57,138 bases of DNA from Rhodopseudomonas sp. (GTDB lineage Bacteria; Pseudomonadota; Alphaproteobacteria; Rhizobiales; Xanthobacteraceae): NCBI GenBank assembly GCA_016124795.1, contig WGNB01000047.1:1-57138 (forward strand), written 5' to 3'. Every line of letters begins with the position of its first letter. Position 1 is the stretch's first letter. The position numbers and the translations under genes were made by a program. The notes beneath the pieces are model-generated. The model made no database searches, was not told the origin of the DNA, and saw nothing but the letters and a program-made list of their open reading frames with translations. Below, in pieces: positions 34,996-44,249 of this stretch.

Positions 34996-35799
34996 ATGGC
35001 CAAAATTTCCGCTTATATTCTGACCTACAACGAAGCCGAGAAGATCGAGGCGGCGGTCCAGACCGTCCTCTGGGCCGACGAGGTCGTCGTGATCGACTCC
35101 TTCAGCGTCGATCGCACCGCCGAAATCGCCACGTCGCTCGGCGCACGCGTGGTCGAAGTGCCGTTTCACGGCTTCGGCGACCTGCGCAACCGCGCCCTCG
35201 AGGCCTGTCAATACGACTGGATTTTCAGTCTCGATGCGGACGAACGCTGCACCGAGGAAGTGCGCGATGAAATTCTGGCGCTGATCGCCGGCACACCGGC
35301 CCATGATGTCTATCGGGTGCCACGCCGCAGCTACATGATGGGCCGCTGGATCAAGGGCTCGGGCTGGTATCCTAACTTCCGTCAGCCGCAACTCTTCCGC
35401 AAAGGCGCAATGCGCTACACCCTCGAACCGGTCCATGAAGGCTTCGAGAACCTGAGCGGCAAGCCGCTTGGCACGCTCAAGAATGCGGTCTGGCAATTCC
35501 CGTTCCGCAATCTCGAGGAAGTCATCAAGAAGATGAACCGCTATTCCTCGCTCGGCGTACCCAAGCTCGCGAACAAGAAAGTCTCGATGGTCGGTGCGCT
35601 CGGCCACGGCTTCTGGTCGTTCTTCAAGCATTACGTCTTGAAGCGCGGTTTCCTTGACGGCTGGGCCGGGTTCGTCATCGCCTTCGGCAATTTCGAAGGC
35701 ACGTTCTACCGCTATGCCAAGCGTTACGAGGAAGTTCAGCACTGGCAGCCGCCCGCCGGCAAACCGATCCGTCGCGAAACGCCGCCGCCGTCAGTCTGA
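34996..35799 (+). CDS. Glycosyltransferase family 2, LPS core type (WaaE/KdtX-like)
   Basis: A 267-residue GT-A transferase. ISAYILTYNEAEKIEAAV is the N-terminal nucleotide site, WADEVVVIDSFSVDRT follows, and the metal-binding DAD lies at 80-82 in FSLDADER. RQPQLFRKGAMRYTLEPVHE and a conserved C-terminal aromatic helix match the WaaE/KdtX group, which adds glucose to the inner core. The ATG at 34996 has AAGGTG 5 nt upstream. Upstream sequence in frame (from 34864) is not coding. It is divergent from the GT2-GT9 gene and convergent with the FkbM gene. Confidence 0.9.
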   Translation: MAKISAYILTYNEAEKIEAAVQTVLWADEVVVIDSFSVDRTAEIATSLGARVVEVPFHGFGDLRNRALEACQYDWIFSLDADERCTEEVRDEILALIAGTPAHDVYRVPRRSYMMGRWIKGSGWYPNFRQPQLFRKGAMRYTLEPVHEGFENLSGKPLGTLKNAVWQFPFRNLEEVIKKMNRYSSLGVPKLANKKVSMVGALGHGFWSFFKHYVLKRGFLDGWAGFVIAFGNFEGTFYRYAKRYEEVQHWQPPAGKPIRRETPPPSV

Positions 35800-35806
35800 C
35801 CGGCGG

Positions 35807-36499
35807 TTATTTCCCGCGCAGCCGGCGCGAGACATTGCGCAGCCAGCGGAATGGCAACGCCAAATAATATTTGCGGAAGATTTCCCACCAATCGCCGCCT
35901 TGAACGCGAACGGCGGAATCCGCCGGCACGTACCAGCCGTTATTCTCATAACGGCGGACGATACGATAACCCGCCGCCTTCAGATAACGATGCTTTGACA
36001 GATCGGCGACGTGGTCTTCCATCAGAATAAGCCCCGGCCGCCAGCGCGCGATATCGAACCCGCGCAGCACCTCGATCTCGTGGCCCTCGACGTCGATCGA
36101 CAGAAAGTCGAACCGTTCCGGCGCCCGCACCTCGGCAAGCACGCTGTCGAGAGTGCGGATCGGCACGTCGATAACCGCTTCCGGCACCGCGCCCGGCGCC
36201 ATGCCCGAACGATCGAGAGACGACAAAGGCCCCGCGACATGCAGCGGCAAGGTGCCGCCTTCATGCTCCGGTCCGGAACAGGCCACCGCGAAAACCGTCG
36301 CGCTGCGCTGCGCGCGCAGTTCACGCGCCAGATCGGGCTGCGGCTCGATCAACAAGCCATTCCAGCCGGCCTGTTCGAGGTGCCAGGTCTGCGACCGAAC
36401 CCGCGGTTCGTTGGCGCCGACCTCGACAAAGTAGCCTTTGCGGTCGCCAAAAAACGCGGCAACCAACTGCATCTCAGGATCGAGATCAATGCGGTTCAA
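35807..36499 (-). CDS. FkbM family methyltransferase
   Basis: A 230-residue SAM-dependent methyltransferase of the FkbM family, which O-methylates sugars or other small acceptors. The SAM site is VEVGANEP at 25-32, followed by LIEPQPDL and by the family hallmark FLSIDVEGHEIEVLRGFD. The likely start is TTG 36499, preceded by AAGAGG at a 7-nt spacing, which gives 230 residues. The next ATG (36469) is an alternative that trims 10 residues. A frame that runs back to 36676 would lie inside hldE and is rejected. It is 28 bp from the hldE stop, so it is in the hldD-hldE transcript. Confidence 0.87.
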   Translation of the reverse strand: MNRIDLDPEMQLVAAFFGDRKGYFVEVGANEPRVRSQTWHLEQAGWNGLLIEPQPDLARELRAQRSATVFAVACSGPEHEGGTLPLHVAGPLSSLDRSGMAPGAVPEAVIDVPIRTLDSVLAEVRAPERFDFLSIDVEGHEIEVLRGFDIARWRPGLILMEDHVADLSKHRYLKAAGYRIVRRYENNGWYVPADSAVRVQGGDWWEIFRKYYLALPFRWLRNVSRRLRGK

Positions 36500-36527
36500 G
36501 GGAACGCCTCTTGTTTCCGTCCGGGGC

Positions 36528-38000
36528 CTAGCGCGGTTTGTGAGCGCGCGAGCGCTCGACCATCGATGTCGTGGATTGTCCAGGCACCAGATCGACCAGC
36601 ACCACGGTGCCGCCCAGCGCCTCGACGATGTCATGGCCGACGACATCCTCGCGCTTGTAGTCGCTGCCTTTGACAAGGATCGTCGGCTTGACCCGCGCGA
36701 TCAGATTTTTCGGCGTATCTTCTTCAAAGATCACGACCAGATCGACCGCCTCGAGCGCGGCCAGCACTTCGGCGCGCGATTGCGCGTTCTGCACCGGGCG
36801 GCCTTCACCCTTCAGACGCGTCACCGAAGCGTCGCTATTCAGGCCGAGCACGAGCCGGTCGCAAGCCGCGCGCGCCGCCGCCAGCAACTTGACGTGACCG
36901 GGGTGCAGCAGATCGAAACAGCCATTGGTAAAGCCGATACGCAAGCCTTGATTGCGCCATCCGTCGAGATGCTCGTCCAGCAGCGCCCAATCGAAGACAA
37001 TCTTCTCCTCCGCCGCGAGCGACGCGGCCGGCAGGATGCTCGATCGCAACTCGGCAACCGTCAGCGTCGCGGTGCCGCGCTTTCCCACGACGACGGCAGC
37101 GGCGGCGTTCGCGGCGCGCATCGCACTCTCGAAATCGGCATTCATCGCCAGCATGGCGGACAAGACCGCCACCACGGTATCGCCGGCGCCTGACACATCA
37201 CGCACCCGCACCGGATAGGCGGCAACATGAATCGGCGCGCCATCGCCGACCAATGTCATGCCGTCCTCGCTGCGGGTGACCAGCACAGCCTTGGTGCCGA
37301 GCGCTTTCGCGAGTCCGGTCGCGGCGGCGGCGACTTCGTCATCGCTGCGCGCGACCGTGCCGGTCGCATCGGCCAGTTCCTGCCGGTTCGGTGTGATCAG
37401 GGTCGCGCCGCGATAAATGCTGTAGTCGCGCCCCTTCGGGTCGACGATGACCGGCTTGCCGAGATCATTGGCACCATCGATGACCGCGCGGATGACGCGC
37501 GGCGTCAGCGCGCCCTTGGCGTAGTCGGACAAGACCACGGCCCCGGCGCGCGGCATCGCGGCCAACGCCTGCGCGATCAATTCGTCTTCGGCGGCGGCAT
37601 TGATCGCACCGGTGCTTTCCCAGTCGGCGCGCAGCAGATGCGACGAATGATGCTCCGACACGAAACGGACCTTGCGCGTGGTCTGGCGCGAAGGATCGAT
37701 CACCAGTTCGAACTCGATCAGTGGATAGGCCGTCAACGCCTTGGTCAGTGCGGCGCCCGCGTCGTCGTCGCCGACCACGCCGACGAAAATGCAGCGCGCG
37801 CCCAGCGAGACCAGATTGCGGGCGACGTTGCCGGCGCCGCCGACCATGACTTCGGTGCGACGAACCGCGATCACCGGGGTCGGCGCTTCCGGCGAGATCC
37901 GGGTGACGTCACCGTAAACGAATTCATCGAGCATCAGGTCGCCGATGCAAAGCACCGTCTGATTGCCGAGATCGCCGAGATGTCTGTCAAAGTCGAACAT
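36528..38000 (-). CDS. hldE: Bifunctional heptose-7-phosphate kinase / heptose-1-phosphate adenylyltransferase
   Basis: A 490-residue two-domain enzyme of ADP-heptose synthesis for the LPS core. The ribokinase-like domain (1 to about 320) has [11 protein letters not shown] and [10 protein letters not shown] at 269-278. The adenylyltransferase domain has [17 protein letters not shown], with nucleotide motif HPGH at 366-369, and then [14 protein letters not shown]. It works after GmhA and around GmhB, which are not in the window, and before HldD, whose gene ends 2 bp from the hldE start. The pair is clearly co-transcribed. Confidence 0.96.
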   Translation of the reverse strand: MFDFDRHLGDLGNQTVLCIGDLMLDEFVYGDVTRISPEAPTPVIAVRRTEVMVGGAGNVARNLVSLGARCIFVGVVGDDDAGAALTKALTAYPLIEFELVIDPSRQTTRKVRFVSEHHSSHLLRADWESTGAINAAAEDELIAQALAAMPRAGAVVLSDYAKGALTPRVIRAVIDGANDLGKPVIVDPKGRDYSIYRGATLITPNRQELADATGTVARSDDEVAAAATGLAKALGTKAVLVTRSEDGMTLVGDGAPIHVAAYPVRVRDVSGAGDTVVAVLSAMLAMNADFESAMRAANAAAAVVVGKRGTATLTVAELRSSILPAASLAAEEKIVFDWALLDEHLDGWRNQGLRIGFTNGCFDLLHPGHVKLLAAARAACDRLVLGLNSDASVTRLKGEGRPVQNAQSRAEVLAALEAVDLVVIFEEDTPKNLIARVKPTILVKGSDYKREDVVGHDIVEALGGTVVLVDLVPGQSTTSMVERSRAHKPR

Positions 38001-38002
38001 GA

Positions 38003-38989
38003 TTATTTATATCGGTCCGCCTGATCGAGATAGCCGGTGACGTATTGGCCAACGGCCTTTTCCAGCGGCGTGAAGCCGCCGTTATAGCCGGCCTTGCGCA
38101 GGTTCTCGATGCTGCTTTGCGTGAAATATTGATACTGGTCGCGGATCGATTCCGGCATATCGACATATTCGATGTTCGGCGGCCGGCCCATCGCCTTGAA
38201 CATCGCGGTGATCATGTCGCGAAAGCTCTCGGCCTGACCGGTGCCCACGTTGAAGATGCCGTTGGCCGTCGGCGTATCCATCAGCCAGCGCAGCACGGCA
38301 ACGACATCATCGACATAGATGAAATCGCGGCGTTGATCGCCGTCGGCGATACCGTCGCGATGCGACTTGAACAGTTTCACCGGTTCGCCGGCCTTGGCGG
38401 GCGCGAAGACCTTGGCGAGTACGCTCGCCATATGGCCCTTATGATATTCATTCGGGCCGTAGACGTTGAAAAACTTCATGCCGACCCAGCGCGGCGGCAG
38501 CTTCTGCTTTTTCTGGACCCGGTCGATCAGCGCGAGATCGAACAGGTGCTTGCTCCAGCCGTAGAGATTCATCGGCCGAAGCTGCTTCAGCGCCGGCAGC
38601 GACCAATCGTCGACGAAATTAGTGACGCGGTCGCCATAGGTCGCGGCCGACGAAGCGTAAAAGAACGGCGTGCCGGTTTCGGTGCACCAGTCGAGCAGCC
38701 GCAGCGACAGCCGGAAATTGTTCTCCATCACCATGTCGCCGTCCGACGCCGTGGTGTCGGAAATCGCGCCCATGTGAATGACGGCATCCAGCTTGCGGCC
38801 TTCCAGCCATTTGGCGAGGTCGGGCGGCGGCACAACGTCGGCCAACTGGCGCTTGGCGAGGTTGCGCCACTTGGCGCCTTCGCCGGCGCCCAGCCAGTCA
38901 TTGACCACGACATCGCTGTGACCGGCCTCGTTCAGGCTGGCGACAATGTTCGACCCGATAAAGCCGGCCCCGCCGGTGACTAAAAACAT
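38003..38989 (-). CDS. hldD: ADP-L-glycero-D-manno-heptose 6-epimerase
   Basis: A 328-residue extended SDR that converts ADP-D,D-heptose to the L,D form used in LPS core. [14 protein letters not shown] at the very start is the NADP site; catalytic Tyr143-x3-Lys147 lies in NLYGWSK, and [15 protein letters not shown] is a family hallmark. The length fits. The start at 38989 gives the normal N-terminus; a frame to 39022 adds 11 residues with no homologous look. It directly precedes hldE (2-bp gap). Confidence 0.95.
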   Translation of the reverse strand: MFLVTGGAGFIGSNIVASLNEAGHSDVVVNDWLGAGEGAKWRNLAKRQLADVVPPPDLAKWLEGRKLDAVIHMGAISDTTASDGDMVMENNFRLSLRLLDWCTETGTPFFYASSAATYGDRVTNFVDDWSLPALKQLRPMNLYGWSKHLFDLALIDRVQKKQKLPPRWVGMKFFNVYGPNEYHKGHMASVLAKVFAPAKAGEPVKLFKSHRDGIADGDQRRDFIYVDDVVAVLRWLMDTPTANGIFNVGTGQAESFRDMITAMFKAMGRPPNIEYVDMPESIRDQYQYFTQSSIENLRKAGYNGGFTPLEKAVGQYVTGYLDQADRYK

Positions 38990-39206
38990 CCCTGCCCCGC
39001 TCCGGCACCAGAATTGCGCCATCCTTTGCCCCAGACCGGCGGCGGGCGCAATTGTCCGCTCCGGCGCGCCGGCAAATCACGCCGGAAACCGACCAAATTT
39101 GCGGCTGGACGGCTTGGCGGTCACGGGTTAACCGCTGTCAGCGCAGCCGAAACAGGCGTCGCTTTAAAGCCGAACCAGTTCGGGGCGGCGAAGCCGTCAG
39201 AATAGA

Positions 39207-40253
39207 ATGAATTTGAATTCAGATAATACCGACCGCCCGGTCCTGATCGTGCCGTTTGTCTGGATCGGCGACTTCGTCCGCTGCCATTCGGTGGTCCGAT
39301 TGTTGCGGGCTCAAGCGCCCGATCGTCCCATCGACATGGTATCGAGCACGCTTTGCGCACCGATCGCGGACTACATGCCGGGCGTCCGAAAGGTGATCGT
39401 CAGCGACCAGCCGCGCAAACGGCTCGGTCTTGCCGTCCAGCGCGACCTGGCGAAGCGGCTGCGCCAGAACGGCTACGGCCAGGCCATCGTGATGTCGCGC
39501 AAGTGGAAGGCCGCGCTGGCGCCCCTGCTGGCCGGCATCCCGGTCCGGACCGGTTTTGCCGGCGAAGCCCGCTTCGGCCTGATCAATGACATGCGCTGGG
39601 GCGAGCGCGACCTCGCCCGGATGATCGACCAGATGGGCGCTCTGGCGCTGCCGAAAGGGGCCCCGGTGCCGGCGGAATGGCCGCTGCCCGAATTGCGGGT
39701 GCCGGACAACGAACTGGCCCGGTGGCGGGAATTGCGCGGCCTCGAACGCGAAACCCGGCCGATCGTCACGCTATCGCCTGGCGCGGTCGGGGCCGGCAAG
39801 GCCTGGCCGCCGGGCCATTACGCCGAATTGGCGGCTGCCCTGGCGAAAAGCGGGGTCGCGGTCTGGGTGCTCGGCGGTCCGAGCGAAACCGTCATCGCCC
39901 GGCAAATCGCCGAGGCCGGCGGCCCGGCTGTCCGCGACCTGACCGGTACCGACCTGCGCAACGCCATTCTGGCGCTGGCGGCGGCCAATGCCTCGGTGAC
40001 CAACGATTCCGGCCTGATGCACGTCTCAGCCGCGATCGGAACGCCGACAATCGCGATTTTCGGGCCAACCAGCCCCTGGCACTGGAAACCGCTCAACCCG
40101 GTCTCCGCCATCCTGGAACCGGACAGCGACCAGGAAGCCCGAATGCGCGCCCGCACCGAGGGCAACGACGCCGTCCGCCACCGCAGTACCGCCGGCGTGG
40201 CGGTCGAAACCGTGCTGTCGGCGGTCCGCGCCGAACTTAACCGGGGACGCTGA
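39207..40253 (+). CDS. waaF: ADP-heptose:LPS heptosyltransferase II (GT9)
   Basis: A 348-residue GT9 enzyme that adds the second heptose to the LPS inner core. VLIVPFVWIGDFVRCHSV holds the catalytic Asp22 near the N-terminus. VTNDSGLMHVSAAIGTPTIA and FGPTSPWHWKPL form the ADP-heptose site. The TNDSGLMH form points to WaaF rather than WaaC. It is divergent from hldD, so heptose synthesis and transfer are encoded side by side. The 218-bp intergenic region must hold both promoters. No clear ribosome site precedes the ATG. Confidence 0.9.
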   Translation: MNLNSDNTDRPVLIVPFVWIGDFVRCHSVVRLLRAQAPDRPIDMVSSTLCAPIADYMPGVRKVIVSDQPRKRLGLAVQRDLAKRLRQNGYGQAIVMSRKWKAALAPLLAGIPVRTGFAGEARFGLINDMRWGERDLARMIDQMGALALPKGAPVPAEWPLPELRVPDNELARWRELRGLERETRPIVTLSPGAVGAGKAWPPGHYAELAAALAKSGVAVWVLGGPSETVIARQIAEAGGPAVRDLTGTDLRNAILALAAANASVTNDSGLMHVSAAIGTPTIAIFGPTSPWHWKPLNPVSAILEPDSDQEARMRARTEGNDAVRHRSTAGVAVETVLSAVRAELNRGR

Positions 40254-40321
40254 GCGGTAATCCGGGTGGCCAGCCTGACGACCCCCCGGTTTCCTGCTAT
40301 CTAACCGGCACCGATCCAAGG

Positions 40322-41350
40322 ATGGTACGACACATGGCAAAATCCGTGGCCAAAGCGCAGGCAGCCGACATGAGAAGCGAACAGGCCCAGGCCGCGATCG
40401 ATTGCGCGCTTCGCACCCTCGAAGCCGAAGGCTCCGGCATCGATGCCCTGGCCGCTTCGCTGCGCGATGGCCTCGGTAACGCCTTTGCCGCTGCGGTCGA
40501 GCTGATCCGCGCCGCCCCGGGCCGCGTCATCGTCACTGGCATGGGCAAATCCGGTCACGTCGGCCACAAGATCGCCTCGACCATGGCCTCGACCGGCACG
40601 CCGGCCATGTTCGTGCATCCCGCCGAAGCCAGCCATGGCGACCTCGGCATGATCGCCAAAGGCGATGTGATCCTCGCCCTGTCATGGTCGGGCGAAACCG
40701 CCGAACTGAAAAATCTCACCGACTACTCGCGCCGATTCCGCATCGGCCTGATCGCGATGACCGCCAATGCCGCGTCCACGCTCGGCACCACCGCCGACGT
40801 GGTCCTGACGCTGCCGCAGGCACGCGAGGCCTGCCCGCACAATCTGGCGCCGACGACCTCCTCGCTGATGCAGCTGGCGCTCGGCGACGCGCTGGCGATC
40901 GCGCTGCTGGAGAGCCACGGTTTCACCGCGCTCGACTTCGGGATGCTGCATCCCGGCGGCAAGCTCGGCGCGCTGCTCAAGACCGTCAGCGACTTCATGC
41001 ATAGTGGCGAGGCCGTGCCGCTGGCGCCGCTCGGCACCGCGATGTCGGACGCCATTCTGCAGATGTCGGCCAAGGGATTCGGCTGCGTCGGCATCACCGA
41101 CGGGCCCGGAAAACTGGTCGGCATCATCACCGACGGCGATTTGCGCCGCCATATGCGTAACGATCTTCTCAACGCCCGCGTCGAGGAAGTCATGACCAAG
41201 GCGCCCAAGACCGTGCGCCCCGATCAGTTGATCAGCGAGACGCTCGACCTGCTTAACGCCATGAAAGTGACGGCGCTGTTTGCTGTCGAGGACGGCAAGC
41301 CGGTCGGCATCATCCACGTCCACGACCTGCTGCGCGCCGGGGCGGCCTGA
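40322..41350 (+). CDS. kdsD: Arabinose-5-phosphate isomerase (KdsD/KpsF)
   Basis: A 342-residue enzyme that converts ribulose-5-P to arabinose-5-P, the first step toward Kdo. The SIS domain has VIVTGMGKSGHVGHKIASTM, MFVHPAEASHGDLGMIA, LSWSGETAE and ACPHNLAPTTSS; its first part lies near residues 57-77. Two CBS domains follow (about 205-340), with TDGDLRRHM in the first and HVHDLLRAG at the end. ATGs at 40322 and 40334 are both possible. It lies 69 bp after waaF on the same strand, so they are likely co-transcribed. Confidence 0.95.
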   Translation: MVRHMAKSVAKAQAADMRSEQAQAAIDCALRTLEAEGSGIDALAASLRDGLGNAFAAAVELIRAAPGRVIVTGMGKSGHVGHKIASTMASTGTPAMFVHPAEASHGDLGMIAKGDVILALSWSGETAELKNLTDYSRRFRIGLIAMTANAASTLGTTADVVLTLPQAREACPHNLAPTTSSLMQLALGDALAIALLESHGFTALDFGMLHPGGKLGALLKTVSDFMHSGEAVPLAPLGTAMSDAILQMSAKGFGCVGITDGPGKLVGIITDGDLRRHMRNDLLNARVEEVMTKAPKTVRPDQLISETLDLLNAMKVTALFAVEDGKPVGIIHVHDLLRAGAA

Positions 41351-41368
41351 CGCCGACGGCACCGCCGA

Positions 41369-41950
41369 CTACGACGACGGGCTCAGCACCCGCTCGATCC
41401 GCTTGTCCGGCACCAGCCACATCAGCGCGACGAAAACGTAGATCGCCTGCGCGATCCACTGTTCAACGAATGCCAGCGGAATCGCCGCGGCATAAAACAC
41501 GACCGACAGCTTGCCTTTGCGGTCCTTGCCCACCGCCTGAGCCAGCAACGAGCCGGCGCCCTCCTCGCGAATGATCGCCGCGGACAATATCCAGTAGGCG
41601 ATCGCCGCCATCATCAATACGCCGCCATAAAGGCCAGTGGGCAGGGCCGCGAAATGATTTTCGCCCATCCAGGCGGTGGCAAAGGGAAATAGCGACAGCC
41701 AGAACAGCAGATGCAGGTTGGCCCAGAGCACGCCACCGGTCACGCGCTTGACCGCATGCAGCATGTGATGATGGTTGTTCCAGTAAATGCCGACATACAT
41801 GAAGCTCAGCACGTAGCTGGAAAACACCGGCAGCAAAGGCTGCAGATCGCTCAAACTGTCGCCATGCGGCACTTTCAGTTCGAGCACCATGATGGTGATG
41901 ATGATGGCCAGCACGCCATCGCTGAAAGCCTCAAGTCGGGTTTTCGGCAT
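41369..41950 (-). CDS. TMEM175/DUF1211-family membrane protein (potassium channel-like)
   Basis: A 193-residue membrane protein with about six helices. The defining motif of TMEM175 channels, R-x3-FSDG-x3-I, is exact at residues 5-16 (RLEAFSDGVLAI), followed by TIMVLELKVP. The second helix region has WNNHHHMLHAV, also usual in this family. Bacterial members form tetrameric potassium-leak channels. It is convergent with kdsD (18-bp gap) and lies on the same strand as waaC, downstream of it by 45 bp. It may thus be expressed with LPS genes. A role in envelope function is not known. Confidence 0.88.
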   Translation of the reverse strand: MPKTRLEAFSDGVLAIIITIMVLELKVPHGDSLSDLQPLLPVFSSYVLSFMYVGIYWNNHHHMLHAVKRVTGGVLWANLHLLFWLSLFPFATAWMGENHFAALPTGLYGGVLMMAAIAYWILSAAIIREEGAGSLLAQAVGKDRKGKLSVVFYAAAIPLAFVEQWIAQAIYVFVALMWLVPDKRIERVLSPSS

Positions 41951-41995
41951 TCGCCCCTGCCAATTCGTGAAACAACCGTCGAACGCAAGAATGGG

Positions 41996-42943
41996 CTAAT
42001 GCAGAATGCGCTGCAACGCCTCGTAGACTTCATCCGTCGCCGGCGACTGCCCCGGCGCACCGAGCGTCATCAGCGGGCCGCTGCCGACCGGTCCGGTCAA
42101 ATGCGGCTTGCTACCGGCAAAGATCGCCACCGACGGCACACCGAGCGCCGCCGCCAGATGCAGCAGACCGGTATCGACGCCGACCACGCATTTCGCTCCC
42201 GCGATCAGTCGGGCGACCAGGTCAAGCGGTGCGCGCGCCGGCACCCGGGCACCACGAACCGAGGCCGCGATCGTTTCACTGCGCGCCTGTTCCTTCTGCG
42301 TGCCCCAGGGCAGCACAATCTGGAGCCCCTGCCGCGTCAGGGCCTGGCCCAGCGCGATCCAATGCGCCACCGGCCACTCCTTCTGCGCCTGCGCGGTGGC
42401 GTGCAGCAGCACCGCATAAGGAGCCTCCGCGCTTTGAAACCTGGCACGGTCCAAACCGAAATCCGGCTCGCCCTGCGGTTCATAGCCAAGCGCGAGCCCG
42501 GTCAGAATGCGGTTGCGGGTCACCGCATGCAGCTCGCGACTGACGCGGTGCCGCACATCGTAGAACAGGCTGGCGAGTGGCTCTCGGATGCTGGCGCGGT
42601 CGTAGCCATGGCGAGACCCATTCGTGAACCGCGTCATGATACCAGTGCGCAGCAATCCTTGCGTATCGATCACCGTGTCGTAGCGACGACCCCGGATCAT
42701 CCGTAACGCCGCGCGGATCTCCGACCAGGTCGCGGCTGCCGTCAGCGATTTGCGCCAGCGCCGCCAGGCGACGGGCACGACATCACCAACGGCCGGATGA
42801 AGAGACGCCAACGGCGCGAAGGCCTCCTCGACCAGCCATGCAATACGCGCGGCCGGAAAGGCGCGGCGCGCATCGGTTACCGCCGGCATGTGATGAATCA
42901 CGTCGCCCAGCGAAGAGGTCTTGATGAAAAGGATGTCGGTCAT
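41996..42943 (-). CDS. waaC: ADP-heptose:LPS heptosyltransferase I (GT9)
   Basis: A 315-residue GT9 enzyme that adds the first heptose to Kdo of the LPS inner core. ILFIKTSSLGDVIHHMPA at the N-terminus contains the catalytic Asp14 in the DVIH motif typical of WaaC. GVDTGLLHLAAALGVPSVA near residue 255 is the donor-binding signature. VDTGLLH rather than NDSGLMH separates it from the waaF product at 39207. It is divergent from galE. The Kdo transferase gene waaA, often beside it, is not in the window. Confidence 0.94.
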   Translation of the reverse strand: MTDILFIKTSSLGDVIHHMPAVTDARRAFPAARIAWLVEEAFAPLASLHPAVGDVVPVAWRRWRKSLTAAATWSEIRAALRMIRGRRYDTVIDTQGLLRTGIMTRFTNGSRHGYDRASIREPLASLFYDVRHRVSRELHAVTRNRILTGLALGYEPQGEPDFGLDRARFQSAEAPYAVLLHATAQAQKEWPVAHWIALGQALTRQGLQIVLPWGTQKEQARSETIAASVRGARVPARAPLDLVARLIAGAKCVVGVDTGLLHLAAALGVPSVAIFAGSKPHLTGPVGSGPLMTLGAPGQSPATDEVYEALQRILH

Positions 42944-43091
42944 GATGGAACTGAGTCGAAACGGGAACCTGGCAAAGCCGTATACCGGTCATTAACTTTG
43001 ACCGCCATAACCATGACCGTTCGCCTGCCACCCTAACACCTCTTTCCAAGGTCGCCAGGTACAAGGCATAGTAGTCACTTGGGGGGCAACG

Positions 43092-44090
43092 ATGACGATT
43101 CTGGTCACGGGCGGCGCCGGCTACATCGGCAGCCACATGGTGCACGAACTGGTCGATGCCGGAGAGCCCGTGGTCGTGCTCGACAATCTGTCGACCGGAT
43201 TCCGCTTCCTGTTACCGGCCTCGGTTCCCTTCATCTCGGGTTCGACCGGCGACCGCGAACTGGTCGGCAAGATCATCGCCCAACACGGCGTCACCGCCAT
43301 CATCCATTTCGCCGCCTCGATCGTGGTGCCGGATTCGCTGCGCGATCCGCTCGACTACTATCGCAACAACACGATGAACACCTGCGCCTTGATCGATACG
43401 GCCATTCAGGGCGGCGTCGGCCAATTCATCTTCTCGTCGACCGCCGCGGTCTACGGCAACGTCAAGGAAAGCCCGATTCCCGAAGACGCGCCGACCGCGC
43501 CGATCTCGCCATACGGCACTTCGAAATTGATGTCGGAGATCATGCTGCACGATGCCGGCCGCGCCCACGGTCTGCGTTTCGTCGTTCTGCGCTATTTCAA
43601 CGTCGCCGGCGCCGATCCGCGCGGCCGCACCGGCCAGTCCGGCCCGGTCGCGACCCATCTCATCAAGATCGCCTGCGAAGCCGCCATCGGCAAACGGCCG
43701 AAGATGGACGTCTACGGCACCGATTACCCGACCCCGGACGGCACCTGCATTCGCGACTACGTCCACGTCAGTGACCTGGCGCGCGCGCATTCCGCCGCGC
43801 TCGGCCATCTGCGACGCGGCGGCGCCAGCGCCACCTTCAACTGCGGCTACGGCCGCGGTCATTCGGTCTTCGAAGTCATCGACGCGGTCCGGCGGGTCAG
43901 CGGCCGCGATTTTCCGGTCGAGATCGCCGGCCGCCGCCCGGGCGATCCGCCCGAACTGGTCGCCAATGTCGACCGCATCCGCAAGGGGTTGGCCTGGCAT
44001 CCGCAATTCCAGGACATCGACACCATCGCCGCGCACGCGCTGGCGTGGGAAAAGCGCCTGCTGGGCAAACGCAGCGGCGGCGCCGGCTAA
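43092..44090 (+). CDS. galE: UDP-glucose 4-epimerase
   Basis: A 332-residue extended SDR that interconverts UDP-glucose and UDP-galactose. The NAD site GGAGYIGSHMVHEL begins at 7, DNLSTGFRFLL is at 31-41, and the catalytic Tyr141-x3-Lys145 is in SPYGTSK. RYFNVAGADPRGRTGQ and DYPTPDGTCIRDYVHVSDLA are strong GalE signatures. GGGGGG lies 5 nt before the ATG. It is followed by the MsbA-like gene on the same strand after 159 bp. It supplies galactose units for the surface polysaccharide. Confidence 0.95.
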   Translation: MTILVTGGAGYIGSHMVHELVDAGEPVVVLDNLSTGFRFLLPASVPFISGSTGDRELVGKIIAQHGVTAIIHFAASIVVPDSLRDPLDYYRNNTMNTCALIDTAIQGGVGQFIFSSTAAVYGNVKESPIPEDAPTAPISPYGTSKLMSEIMLHDAGRAHGLRFVVLRYFNVAGADPRGRTGQSGPVATHLIKIACEAAIGKRPKMDVYGTDYPTPDGTCIRDYVHVSDLARAHSAALGHLRRGGASATFNCGYGRGHSVFEVIDAVRRVSGRDFPVEIAGRRPGDPPELVANVDRIRKGLAWHPQFQDIDTIAAHALAWEKRLLGKRSGGAG

Positions 44091-44249
44091 GCCGGCCAAA
44101 GGCTGTCCGCGCTCGAATTTCCCTGTTTTCGGCGGGATTTGTCATCGATTTGTCGCGGCTTTGGGCTTGAAAGCGGCCGGCCCGGGGTTCCCTTGGGCCC
44201 CCGACCGGTTGCGCTTGACGCGCCATATTCAATGCCCGACAGAAGGCGG

